Shown one piece after another: positions 1 to 7,403 of a stretch of 64,000 nt of DNA. The position numbers were made by a program, and so were the translations under genes. Below the pieces are notes generated by a model. The model worked only from the letters and a program-made list of their open reading frames with translations. It did no database searches and was not told the origin of the DNA. Every line of letters begins with the position of its first letter. The first letter of the stretch is position 1. The DNA comes from Thermoflexibacter ruber (GTDB taxonomy: Bacteria > Bacteroidota > Bacteroidia > Cytophagales > Thermoflexibacteraceae): the NCBI RefSeq assembly GCF_900113045.1, contig NZ_FONY01000027.1, positions 1 through 64,000 on the forward strand. The letters run 5' to 3'.

Positions 1-333
1 AAGGGTTATATTACTGCACTAAAAGAAGAATTTGCAGAAAGAAACTTGCACTTAATCACTAAGTTAAGAGCTAATATGAAGAAAAATCAAGTATTAACAG
101 AACCACAAGCCTATTATTTAAGGCATAGAGGATTGATAGAAACTGCTTTCGATGTACTTAAAAATCAACTAAATATAGAACATTCAAGGCACAGAAGCCC
201 TAAAAATTTTCTTATTAATTTGCTGGCAGGCTTAATTGCTTATACATTTTTGGAAAAAACACCAAACATAAAAGCATATCCACAAAAATTAGAGGACAAA
301 CAAATTGTATTTATTCAAGAAAATGTAAAATAA
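1..333 (+). CDS. IS982 family transposase, C-terminal part
   Basis: The frame is open from base 1 with no start codon in the window, giving about 110 residues of the C-terminal half of an IS982 transposase (full-length proteins are usually 250-300 residues). It begins with KGYI, the end of the family's GDKGYI motif, then has RANMKK, a region around IETAF that carries the third acidic DDE residue, and the typical HSRHRSPKNF and NLLAGLIAYTF block near the C-terminus. The enzyme catalyses DDE-type transposition. The visible part has no frameshift, so the copy could be intact upstream. It lies in the same orientation as the broken mpgS gene that follows. Confidence 0.85.
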   Translation, partial: KGYITALKEEFAERNLHLITKLRANMKKNQVLTEPQAYYLRHRGLIETAFDVLKNQLNIEHSRHRSPKNFLINLLAGLIAYTFLEKTPNIKAYPQKLEDKQIVFIQENVK

Positions 334-340
334 TTCACGT
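1..340 (+). mobile_element. 3' end of an IS982-family insertion sequence
   Basis: The window opens inside an IS982-type element; its left end lies outside the window. The element covers the transposase reading frame and probably ends a few bases after its stop codon, near AATTCACGT, because a conserved mannosyl-3-phosphoglycerate synthase frame resumes at about 342. The exact boundary and the target duplication cannot be determined without the left end. No second copy of the element was seen in the window. Confidence 0.7.
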
Positions 341-845
341 TAATTACTATCTGAATAGACTCATTAGCCTTTACACAGGCTTTGAAACAGACGTCATCAA
401 AACAGGAAACTCAGGCGAACATGCTCTCACCACTAATTTGGCGATGCTATTAGATTATTCCGCAGGGTTTTCTATTGAAACTTATCATTTTATCAATTTA
501 ATAGAACAGTTTGGTGGAGTATTGGAAAGCAAGTACCCCGAGGTTATGCAAAAAGCAGTCGAGATTTACCAAGTCGAGTCCCGTAATCCGCACCTACACG
601 AGGTAAAAGACGAAGACCACATCAAGGAAATGATAGAAAGTTCTTTAAGCGTTATTTTCCACTCAGCCATTAGTCCAAGTGAACTGAAAAAAGAAGTGCT
701 AAGAGAACTCAGAAAACTCAAAATCATAAACAAAGAAGAAGTACCCAACCAGCCTACTAAATACAAAGCCTTGAACTTAATTGACTTAGAAAAGTTTTTT
801 CAAGAAATAGATTTAGAAAAGTATTGCAATTTCTCCAACAACTAA
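334..845 (+). pseudogene. mpgS: Mannosyl-3-phosphoglycerate synthase, 5'-truncated by IS982
   Basis: The frame is open from the transposase end to 845, giving about 168 codons that match the C-terminal part of GT78 mannosyl-3-phosphoglycerate synthase, which transfers mannose from GDP-mannose to 3-phosphoglycerate. Recognisable blocks are NYYLNRLIS, YTGFETDVIKTGNSGEHAL, YSAGFSIETYHFINLIEQFGG and ESRNPHLHE. The enzyme is normally about 390-430 residues, so the N-terminal GDP-mannose-binding half is missing here and is presumably left of the IS element. The TTG at 438 gives an apparent start, but family similarity runs upstream of it, so it is not a real N-terminus. The next gene, 12 bases downstream, is the pathway phosphatase, which strongly supports the identity. 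Confidence 0.85.
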
Positions 846-857
846 CCCGCATTGCCC

Positions 858-1667
858 ATGAACCAATACGTTGTTTATACAGACTTAGACGGCACGCTTT
901 TAGACATCAATACCTACTCTTTTGACCTTGCCAAAGAAGCAGTTGGCGAACTCAATGCCCATCAGATTCCTCTGGTTTTTTGCTCTACCAAGACCTTTGC
1001 TGAGCAGATTTACTATCAGCATGAATTAGGCGTTACCGCTCCCTTCATTGTAGAAAACGGGAGTGCTATTTTTATCCCTCAAAACTATTTTTCTTTCCCT
1101 TATCACTTTGATAGCCAAGTAGAAAGCTATCAGGTCATAGAATTAGGCAAGCCTGTTTCCCTGATTCGTAAGGCTATGCGCGACATCAATAGAAATCTGG
1201 GAATGAGATTGAGAGGTTTTAATGATATGCCTATGGACGAGTTGGAGCGTTTGTTGGGCTTAGACAAGGACAAAATACATAAGGCTTTGGCAAAGTCGTA
1301 CACCAAGACGCTTCTGAACAGCCTAAGCGAGAAAGAAGTATTGAAAATCAAAGAAGAACTCTTAAAAAGTGGGCTAACTATCGCCAAAGGAAGTAAATTC
1401 TACTCTGTCATGTCTATAGATACCGACAAGGGAAAAGCCGTAAAAATTTTGAATGAACTTTTTGCAAAAAAATACAAACAGTTCACTTCCGTAGGAATAG
1501 GGGACGGACTGAACGATTTCCCCATGCTAAAAGTAGTAGATAGACCATTTTTGGTGCAAAGACACAAAGGCTTTTGGGAAAACCTCAACCATGGCAACAT
1601 AGAAAAAATAGAGGCTGTCAGTTCGCAAGGGTTTAGTAAGGTCATTCAGCTACTTTTAGCACAATAA
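858..1667 (+). CDS. mpgP: Mannosyl-3-phosphoglycerate phosphatase
   Basis: HAD-superfamily phosphatase of 269 residues that removes phosphate from mannosyl-3-phosphoglycerate to give the compatible solute mannosylglycerate. HAD motif I is TDLDGTLLD with Asp9 and Asp11, motif II is in FCSTKT, and motif IV is GDGLND at about 215-220. The cap between motifs is the C2 type of the MPGP/Cof group. The ATG at 858 is preferred to a TTG at 852 because it puts motif I at the usual distance from the N-terminus. It follows the mpgS remnant by 12 bases and was probably co-transcribed with it, so insertion of the IS may have made the phosphatase redundant or put it under IS-derived transcription. Confidence 0.88.
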   Translation: MNQYVVYTDLDGTLLDINTYSFDLAKEAVGELNAHQIPLVFCSTKTFAEQIYYQHELGVTAPFIVENGSAIFIPQNYFSFPYHFDSQVESYQVIELGKPVSLIRKAMRDINRNLGMRLRGFNDMPMDELERLLGLDKDKIHKALAKSYTKTLLNSLSEKEVLKIKEELLKSGLTIAKGSKFYSVMSIDTDKGKAVKILNELFAKKYKQFTSVGIGDGLNDFPMLKVVDRPFLVQRHKGFWENLNHGNIEKIEAVSSQGFSKVIQLLLAQ

Positions 1668-1722
1668 AAAATATATTTTATCATATTTTGGGTTTTATGC
1701 TAAAAATGCCAAATTAATTCCC

Positions 1723-1730
1723 TACCTTTG
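1723..1730 (+). promoter_or_regulatory. -7 promoter box for the RRM gene
   Basis: TACCTTTG matches the Bacteroidota sigma-A -7 consensus TAnnTTTG and lies 27 bases before the ATG at 1758. No clear TTTG -33 box sits at the expected distance, so the assignment rests on the -7 box and its position. Confidence 0.45.
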
Positions 1731-1757
1731 AAACGTTAAACTTTAATTTGTTATTTA

Positions 1758-2114
1758 ATGAATATTTATGTTTCTAACATTTCCTTCAAACTTACTGAGG
1801 GAGAGTTGCAAGAGGCTTTCGCCGAGTTCGGTGAAGTTTCATCTGTAAAAATTATCACAGATAAATTTACAGGAAAGTCTAAGGGCTTTGGTTTTATCGA
1901 AATGGAAAATGATGATGAAGCCGCTAATGCTATCGAGCAATTAAATGGTATTGAACTCGGTGGAAGAGAAATTCAAGTTAAAAAGGCACTTCCTAAAACT
2001 GAAAACAGTGGAAGCAGAGGCGGTTACGGCAACGACAATCGCTACGGCTCATCAGACAGAGGAGGTTACAAACGCAACAACAGTTACGATTCAAAGAAGA
2101 ACAACAGATACTAA
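1758..2114 (+). CDS. RRM-domain RNA-binding protein with Gly/Arg-rich tail
   Basis: 118-residue protein with one RNA recognition motif. RNP2 is IYVSNI at 3-8 and RNP1 is KSKGFGFIEM at 40-49, with the aromatic residues that stack on RNA bases. After residue 84 the chain becomes a low-complexity tail rich in Gly, Arg, Asn, Tyr and Ser, like the small glycine-rich RNA-binding proteins of cyanobacteria and Bacteroidota, which are often induced by cold or act as RNA chaperones. That role is inferred from the family. The gene has its own promoter-like -7 box and ends at a strong hairpin, so it is probably monocistronic. Confidence 0.92.
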   Translation: MNIYVSNISFKLTEGELQEAFAEFGEVSSVKIITDKFTGKSKGFGFIEMENDDEAANAIEQLNGIELGGREIQVKKALPKTENSGSRGGYGNDNRYGSSDRGGYKRNNSYDSKKNNRY

Positions 2115-2152
2115 TCGATATACAGGTTATTTGAAATTTGGTCTTATTTGAA

Positions 2153-2187
2153 AAAAAAGCCTACAATCTGAAAATTGTGGGCTTTTT
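2153..2187. terminator. Bidirectional intrinsic terminator
   Basis: A hairpin with arms AGCCTACAAT and ATTGTGGGCT (one G-T wobble), loop CTGAAA, is flanked by an A-run on the left and a T-run on the right. It lies between the convergent RRM and alpha/beta hydrolase genes and can terminate both. Confidence 0.85.
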
Positions 2188-2191
2188 CTTT

Positions 2192-2986
2192 TTACACAAT
2201 GACTTGATTGTTAAAATGATGCACCAATTGATGATGCCCACATTCTAAGACTTTGATTTCACGCTTTGCCAATCTATACTGCAAAGGCTTGATAGTCTGT
2301 ATATTGATTAGCCTATCATACTTACCTACATAGAAAAAAACTTTTATTTCCGCTCTATTGAGCACCTTGGCTAATTCTTTGACATCTACCTCCAAAAAGC
2401 GGTACAGCATCCATGTCTGATAGACCTTTCTGCGTTTTTGAGGAGTTCTCATTTCGGTATCTGCTAACTTTAAGACGGTCTTATGGATTAGTCCGTATTT
2501 GCCTAAACGTTTTACCGTTTTTCTATAAAAATCTGTTTCTGTGTGTGTAAAATATTTGAAAATTTTTTGTAAAGGTGGAAATTTTGTCGCTACTCTATAC
2601 CAAGCATTGATTTGAATACCGTCTGGGGCGAGCAGATAAAGCGAATGGACTTTTTCAGGGAAAAGAAAAGCACTCACCAAAGCTATTCTTCCTCCCATGG
2701 AAAACCCAATCAAATCAAAAGTAGTTATCTGGTTATCAGATAAGAAATTGGCTAAAATTTGTTTCCACACTGAAAAATTCAGATGGCTTAAATTTCCTTT
2801 CCATTCACTTTTCCCATGAAAAAATAGGTCAATACTGTAAATAGTATGCCCAGGAAAACTTTTAGTAACTTCTTGAAAAACAATGCTTTCTTGACCGTAT
2901 CCATGAAAAGCTAATAATTTTTTATCTCCTTTCCCAAACACTTGGAAGGCGAGCGTATAGCTATCTTGTTGAATAAAAGAATACAT
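2192..2986 (-). CDS. Alpha/beta hydrolase
   Basis: 264-residue alpha/beta-hydrolase-fold protein. FHGYG at 28-32 supplies the oxyanion-hole segment, GFSMGG at 94-99 is the nucleophile elbow with Ser96, an Asp lies in GKYDRLIN, and the catalytic His is probably in ECGHHQLVHH near the C-terminus. There is no signal peptide, so it is probably cytoplasmic. The substrate cannot be told from sequence; relatives include esterases, peptidases and MenH-like enzymes. It ends against the shared terminator with the RRM gene and faces a 420-base non-coding region, so it appears to be transcribed alone. Confidence 0.85.
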   Translation of the reverse strand: MYSFIQQDSYTLAFQVFGKGDKKLLAFHGYGQESIVFQEVTKSFPGHTIYSIDLFFHGKSEWKGNLSHLNFSVWKQILANFLSDNQITTFDLIGFSMGGRIALVSAFLFPEKVHSLYLLAPDGIQINAWYRVATKFPPLQKIFKYFTHTETDFYRKTVKRLGKYGLIHKTVLKLADTEMRTPQKRRKVYQTWMLYRFLEVDVKELAKVLNRAEIKVFFYVGKYDRLINIQTIKPLQYRLAKREIKVLECGHHQLVHHFNNQVIV

Positions 2987-3043
2987 AGAGAATAAATTTT
3001 TGCCAAAGTTTAGCTTTTATGTTGTAAATTTGCAATTTAAATT

Positions 3044-3270
3044 GGTTCTCTGACACTTTACTGTGTAAAACTTATGTTTTTAGTCTGCCATTGACTAACA
3101 CCGTAGGTGTGCTATTATTGTAGAAAATAATGAATAAAACCGCGTAGCGGTGGTATATTTTACGCCTATGGCGTTGCTGTATATTGGGCTTGCTCTTTTC
3201 CACAAAGATGACAGCCCCACGGGCTTAATTTACATGTAGTATCTAACTCCACTACAAGTGTCAAAGAACC
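3044..3270. repeat. MITE-like cassette with terminal inverted repeats and four mini-palindromes
   Basis: The 421-base gap between the hydrolase and dusB holds a 227-base non-coding unit bounded by inverted repeats: GGTTCTCTGACACTT at 3044-3058 and AAGTGTCAAAGAACC at 3256-3270 (14 of 15 positions pair). Inside are four palindromes with the same design, a 5-base arm, 3-base loop and 5-base arm: ACACC/GTA/GGTGT (3098-3110), ACCGC/GTA/GCGGT (3139-3151), ACGCC/TAT/GGCGT (3162-3174) and AGCCC/CAC/GGGCT (3213-3225). No open frame is present. It resembles a non-autonomous mobile repeat carrying REP-like hairpins. The rest of the gap (2987-3043 and 3271-3407) shows nothing recognisable. Confidence 0.65.
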
Positions 3271-3407
3271 CCTTAAATTTTGCTTATGAGCTATCTGAGA
3301 AGTATGTTTAATATCTCTTCTGGTGTATTTTAAGCAGGTCAGACGATAGTTAGACCGAATTTCTTAGAAAGTTTCATAGCATGTAAAGCACAAAATAAAC
3401 TAAATAT

Positions 3408-4457
3408 ATGAAAATAGGAGAGGTAATTTTGCCAGATTTTCCCTTACTGCTCGCACCTATGGAGGACGTAAGCGACCCGCCTTTTAGGGCAGTTTGTAAG
3501 GAAAATGGAGTAGATTTGATGTACACGGAGTTTATCTCGGCAGAAGGACTGATTAGAGATGCGGCAAAAAGTATTCAGAAATTAGATATTTTTGAATACG
3601 AGCGACCTATTGGCATACAAATTTTTGGCGACAAAGTGGAGGTCATGAGAGAGGCAGCGGCAATAGCCGATGCGACTAATCCTGAGTTAGTGGACATTAA
3701 CTACGGCTGTCCCGTGAAAAACGTAGCTTGCAAGGGAGCCGGAGCGGGTTTGCTCAAAGACCTTCCTAAAATGCAGAAAATCACAGAAGAAATCGTCAAA
3801 ATCTGCAAAAGACCTGTAACAGTCAAAACTCGCTTGGGCTGGGACGATAATTCCATCAATATACACGAGGCGGTAAAAAGACTACAAGATGTAGGCGTAC
3901 AAGCAATCACTATCCATGCTCGCACAAGGTCGCAGATGTATAAAGGCGTAGCAGATTGGCGTTGGATTGCAGAAATCAAAGAGAGAGCAGACATTCACAT
4001 TCCTATTTTTGGGAATGGCGACATAGATTCTCCAGAAAAAGCCCTCGAGTACAAAAATAAGTATGGCGTGGATGGCATGATGATTGGGCGTGCAGCTATT
4101 GGCTATCCTTGGATTTTTAGGGAAGTCAAACACTTTTTCCAAACAGGGGAAAAACTCCCCCCGCCTACCTTCCAAGAAAGAATAGAAACTTGCAAAAAGC
4201 ACTTGGATTTTTCTGTGCGGTGGAAAGGAGAAAAATTGGGAATTTTTGAAATGAGAAGGCATTATACAAGCTATTTTAAAAATTTACCAGACTTTAAACC
4301 TTTTCGCACCAGATTAGTCGAAGCCCCTACATACAGCCAAGTCTTAGAAATTTTGGAAGAGGTAAGTGAAAAATATGCAAATAATTATCTTTCTTTGATA
4401 GAAGAAAAAGAACAAACTGAGGCTGTAGAAAATATAGACTTTTGTATGGCTTTATGA
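3408..4457 (+). CDS. dusB: tRNA-dihydrouridine synthase (DusB type)
   Basis: 349-residue flavoenzyme of the Dus family, which reduces specific uridines in tRNA to dihydrouridine using FMN and NADPH. Family motifs are in order: APMEDVSDPPFR at 16-27, NYGCPVKNV with catalytic Cys101, IHARTRSQMYKG, GNGDI, and MMIGRAAIGYPWIF near the FMN phosphate site. The length fits the family. Its TGA stop overlaps the ATG of the next glycosyltransferase gene (ATGA), so the two are probably translationally coupled despite having no obvious shared pathway. Confidence 0.93.
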   Translation: MKIGEVILPDFPLLLAPMEDVSDPPFRAVCKENGVDLMYTEFISAEGLIRDAAKSIQKLDIFEYERPIGIQIFGDKVEVMREAAAIADATNPELVDINYGCPVKNVACKGAGAGLLKDLPKMQKITEEIVKICKRPVTVKTRLGWDDNSINIHEAVKRLQDVGVQAITIHARTRSQMYKGVADWRWIAEIKERADIHIPIFGNGDIDSPEKALEYKNKYGVDGMMIGRAAIGYPWIFREVKHFFQTGEKLPPPTFQERIETCKKHLDFSVRWKGEKLGIFEMRRHYTSYFKNLPDFKPFRTRLVEAPTYSQVLEILEEVSEKYANNYLSLIEEKEQTEAVENIDFCMAL

Positions 4458-5689
4458 AAAAACCCAAAATTTTAGTACTTTCTCCTTGGTATCCCTCGCT
4501 GGCGAACCCTGTGCAGGGTATTTTTGTGCAAGAGCAGTCTGCCTTGATGACTGAAGATTTTGATGTAAGAGTATTAGTAGGAAAGCCTATATACATTTCT
4601 CGCTTTGATTTTTTACTGCAAAAAATCAAAACCAAATACCTAAAGCAAAATCTTCCAAGCAAAATCAGCCCATACCCTATCGCTCCTCCAGCAGCCTACG
4701 AAGCGACTTATTTCTACTCTCCTGACTTAGAAGCCCATCATAACCTTTACCTCATGGAAGAGTGTTTTAAAACTGCACTCAATTATTGGATAGAAAAGGA
4801 AAATTGGAAGCCTGATTTGATACATGCGCATGTTACGAATCCCTCTGGCATTGTAGCAAGTGTATTACAACAGAGTTTTGATATACCATTTATTATTACA
4901 GAGCATACGAGCACCTTTTTATTACATGAGTATTCTTATTATTTAAGTAATAGAATCATTCATAACTTGTTAAATGCTAATGCTGTTTTGGTAGTAAGTA
5001 ATCATCAAAAACATCTTTTATTGATACATAAAATTTACCGTCCAATAGATGTAGTGGGCAACTTAGTAGATGAATCTCATTTTTTTATAAAAAATCAAAT
5101 AAGTGAAAAAAGTAAATTTGTAATTTTAAACACAGTACGTCCTTCTTTTGAAAAGGATTTAAAAACATTTTTGTATTCAGTAAATGAGCTGATAAAAGCA
5201 GGACACGAAGACATTAAGGTTGAAATCATCTTATCGAGAAGTAGAGAAGATACTATTCAGTTTGAAGATTATGAAAAAATATGCAAAGACTTAGGCATAG
5301 CCCAATTTTGTCATTTTCACTATATAATTCCAAGAGAGGAGATAGTTAGTTTTTATCAAAACTGTGATGTTTTTGTCTCTTCGAGTATTGTAGAGTCATT
5401 TGGGGTCGCAGTTTGCGAAGCTCTCATGTGTGGCAAACCTATAGTTTCTACGGCAAACGGAGGTGTAGAAGATATGGTCAATCAAGAAAACGGCATCATC
5501 GTTCCCCTTCAAGACTATCAAGCAATGGCAGAAGCTATCCTTAAAATCAAAAATAAAGAAATAGTTTTTGACCCTCAAAAAATTAGGGAAAGTGTAGTAG
5601 GCAAGTATGGAAAAGAGGCTTTTAAAAATAGGCTAAGTAAGATTTATATTGACCTTGTGAACTTAAATCAAATCTCCTCGACCACATAA
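4454..5689 (+). CDS. GT4-family glycosyltransferase
   Basis: 411-residue GT-B-fold glycosyltransferase. The N-terminal half has the acceptor-side pattern LVLSPWYPSLANPVQGIFV, with DLIHAHVTNPSG and ITEHT, and the C-terminal half has the nucleotide-sugar-binding E-x7-E motif in SSIVESFGVAVCEALMCG. Family members build cell-surface polysaccharides or glycolipids from NDP-sugars; donor and acceptor are unknown here. I chose the ATG at 4454, which overlaps the dusB stop, over a TTG at 4442. Its 3' end overlaps that of the convergent hpt gene by 22 bases. Confidence 0.88.
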   Translation: MKKPKILVLSPWYPSLANPVQGIFVQEQSALMTEDFDVRVLVGKPIYISRFDFLLQKIKTKYLKQNLPSKISPYPIAPPAAYEATYFYSPDLEAHHNLYLMEECFKTALNYWIEKENWKPDLIHAHVTNPSGIVASVLQQSFDIPFIITEHTSTFLLHEYSYYLSNRIIHNLLNANAVLVVSNHQKHLLLIHKIYRPIDVVGNLVDESHFFIKNQISEKSKFVILNTVRPSFEKDLKTFLYSVNELIKAGHEDIKVEIILSRSREDTIQFEDYEKICKDLGIAQFCHFHYIIPREEIVSFYQNCDVFVSSSIVESFGVAVCEALMCGKPIVSTANGGVEDMVNQENGIIVPLQDYQAMAEAILKIKNKEIVFDPQKIRESVVGKYGKEAFKNRLSKIYIDLVNLNQISSTT

Positions 5690-6198
5690 ATATCTTGCAG
5701 ATTCCTTCCGTAGCCGTCATAGTCTAAACCATAGCCCACTACAAACTTATTCTCAATCTCAAAACCCACATATTTGATTTGTACTTCTTTTTTTAATGCA
5801 GAAGGCTTCATCAGCAAAGTAACTACTTCTAAAGACTCAGGGCGAAACCTTTTTAACTCTTGCATAATCTCAGAAATGGTCAGTCCCGTATCTACTATAT
5901 CTTCTATTAGTACTACGTGGCGTTGGAATACGTCATCGTCAAAGCCAAGAATTTGGTCGACTTTTCCTGTGCTTTGCATGGATTCATAAGAAGTAAATTT
6001 GACAAAAGTAATCTCAGACACAATATCTATCTGGCGAATCAGGTCTGCAGCGAAAATAAAAGCCCCATTTAAGATAGTAATAAACAAAGGATTAAGGTCT
6101 TGATAGTCCCGTGCTATCTGCTTGCTTAGTTCAGAGATACGTTGCTGAATTTTTGCTTGTGGAATAAATAAATTGAAATTTTTGTCTTTGACTAACAT
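5668..6198 (-). CDS. hpt: Hypoxanthine phosphoribosyltransferase
   Basis: 176-residue purine-salvage enzyme converting hypoxanthine (and usually guanine) plus PRPP to IMP or GMP. The PRPP-binding loop VVLIEDIVDTGLTI at about 95-108 is clear, TILNGAFIF at 41-49 forms the pyrophosphate loop, and KFTSYESMQSTG is the flexible active-site loop. Length and motif order match bacterial Hpt. The gene reads towards the GT4 gene and the two coding regions share 22 bases at their 3' ends, so no separate terminator fits between them. Confidence 0.93.
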   Translation of the reverse strand: MLVKDKNFNLFIPQAKIQQRISELSKQIARDYQDLNPLFITILNGAFIFAADLIRQIDIVSEITFVKFTSYESMQSTGKVDQILGFDDDVFQRHVVLIEDIVDTGLTISEIMQELKRFRPESLEVVTLLMKPSALKKEVQIKYVGFEIENKFVVGYGLDYDGYGRNLQDIYVVEEI

Positions 6199-6412
6199 GA
6201 TAAAAACTAAGTTAGTTTATGCTGATGAATAGCATAAGAGTTTTTTACTTATGCGTTTAGCTATTTTTAACTTTCTGAAAACGAAGTTATCTAAAACCTT
6301 GTAAATAAGTCTGAGATTTCAGTTTTTTTTGTTTAAAATTTTTCAAATCTCAATTTAACATAGCAATTTTGTAAGAAGTTTAATATTTAGCGACGACTTA
6401 TTACTTTCATAC

Positions 6413-7384
6413 ATGGCGAGAATACTTACAGGTATCCAAAGCTCGGGCAGACCACATTTAGGCAATTTATTGGGGGCAATCATTCCGGCTATTGAGCTTT
6501 CCAAATCAGAGCAAAACGAATCTTTTTTCTTTATAGCGGACTTACATTCGCTTACTACTATCAAAGACGGAGAAAAACGCAAAGAATATATCTATGCTGT
6601 AGCGGCCGCATGGCTTGCATTTGGCTTTGATACACAAAAAAATACCTTTTGGAGGCAGTCGCGCGTGCCTGCACATACCGAATTAGCATGGTACTTAAAC
6701 TGTTTTACTCCCTACCCAATGCTGGCAAATGCTACTTCTTTCAAAGATAAGTCTGAGAAATTAGCCGATGTCAATGCAGGGCTTTTTACGTATCCTGTGC
6801 TACAGGCAGCGGACATCTTGCTCTACGATGCCAATTTTGTTCCCGTAGGTAAAGACCAGAAGCAACACTTAGAAATTACCAGAGATATTGCTGAAAAGTT
6901 CAATGCAGAATATGGAGAGGTTTTTGTAGTACCAGAAGCAAAAATTAGCGAGGAGGTCATGGTCATTCCCGGTACAGATGGGCAAAAAATGAGTAAATCC
7001 TACAACAATACCATTGACATTTTTCTCTCAGACAAAGACCTCAAAAAACAAGTCATGAGTATCGTTACAGACAGTACTCCTTTGGAAGAACCAAAAAATC
7101 CAGACACTTGTAATGTCTTTAAAATTTATGCTTTGTTAGGAAGTGATGAACAAGTTGCAAAAATGAGAGTTAATTACTTAGCTGGCAATTATGGGTATGG
7201 ACATGCTAAAACTGAACTTTTAGAACTTATTAAAGCTAAGTTTGCTAAGGAAAGAGAAGTTTTTAATTATTACATGAGCCATCTTCCTGAGTTGGACAAA
7301 AAATTGAATGAGGGAGAAGAAAAAGCAAAAGCCATCGCACAAAGGGTATTGGACAAGGTTCGCAAAAAATTAGGATTTGCATAG
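6413..7384 (+). CDS. trpS: Tryptophanyl-tRNA synthetase
   Basis: 323-residue class I aminoacyl-tRNA synthetase that charges tRNA-Trp. The HIGH-like signature is PHLGN at 14-18 and the KMSKS signature is at 192-196, with the Rossmann-fold catalytic core between them and the family's GKDQKQHLE segment. Length is typical of compact bacterial TrpRS. The 214-base gap upstream holds no clear regulatory structure; no T-box or trp leader was recognised. The histidine kinase gene starts 19 bases downstream and may be co-transcribed. Confidence 0.95.
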   Translation: MARILTGIQSSGRPHLGNLLGAIIPAIELSKSEQNESFFFIADLHSLTTIKDGEKRKEYIYAVAAAWLAFGFDTQKNTFWRQSRVPAHTELAWYLNCFTPYPMLANATSFKDKSEKLADVNAGLFTYPVLQAADILLYDANFVPVGKDQKQHLEITRDIAEKFNAEYGEVFVVPEAKISEEVMVIPGTDGQKMSKSYNNTIDIFLSDKDLKKQVMSIVTDSTPLEEPKNPDTCNVFKIYALLGSDEQVAKMRVNYLAGNYGYGHAKTELLELIKAKFAKEREVFNYYMSHLPELDKKLNEGEEKAKAIAQRVLDKVRKKLGFA

Positions 7385-7403
7385 CATCTCTTACCAAACA
7401 CTA

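Noticed and set aside
438-845. A stand-alone 135-residue gene starting at TTG 438
   Set aside because: Family similarity to MpgS continues in the same frame upstream to about 342, so the apparent start is inside a truncated gene.
1945-2151. A second frame over the RRM gene tail
   Set aside because: It is a shadow frame created by the low-complexity glycine-rich tail; it has no family similarity.
2987-3407. A CRISPR array in the palindrome-rich region
   Set aside because: The palindromes differ from each other and are unevenly spaced; there are no identical repeats or spacers and no cas genes.
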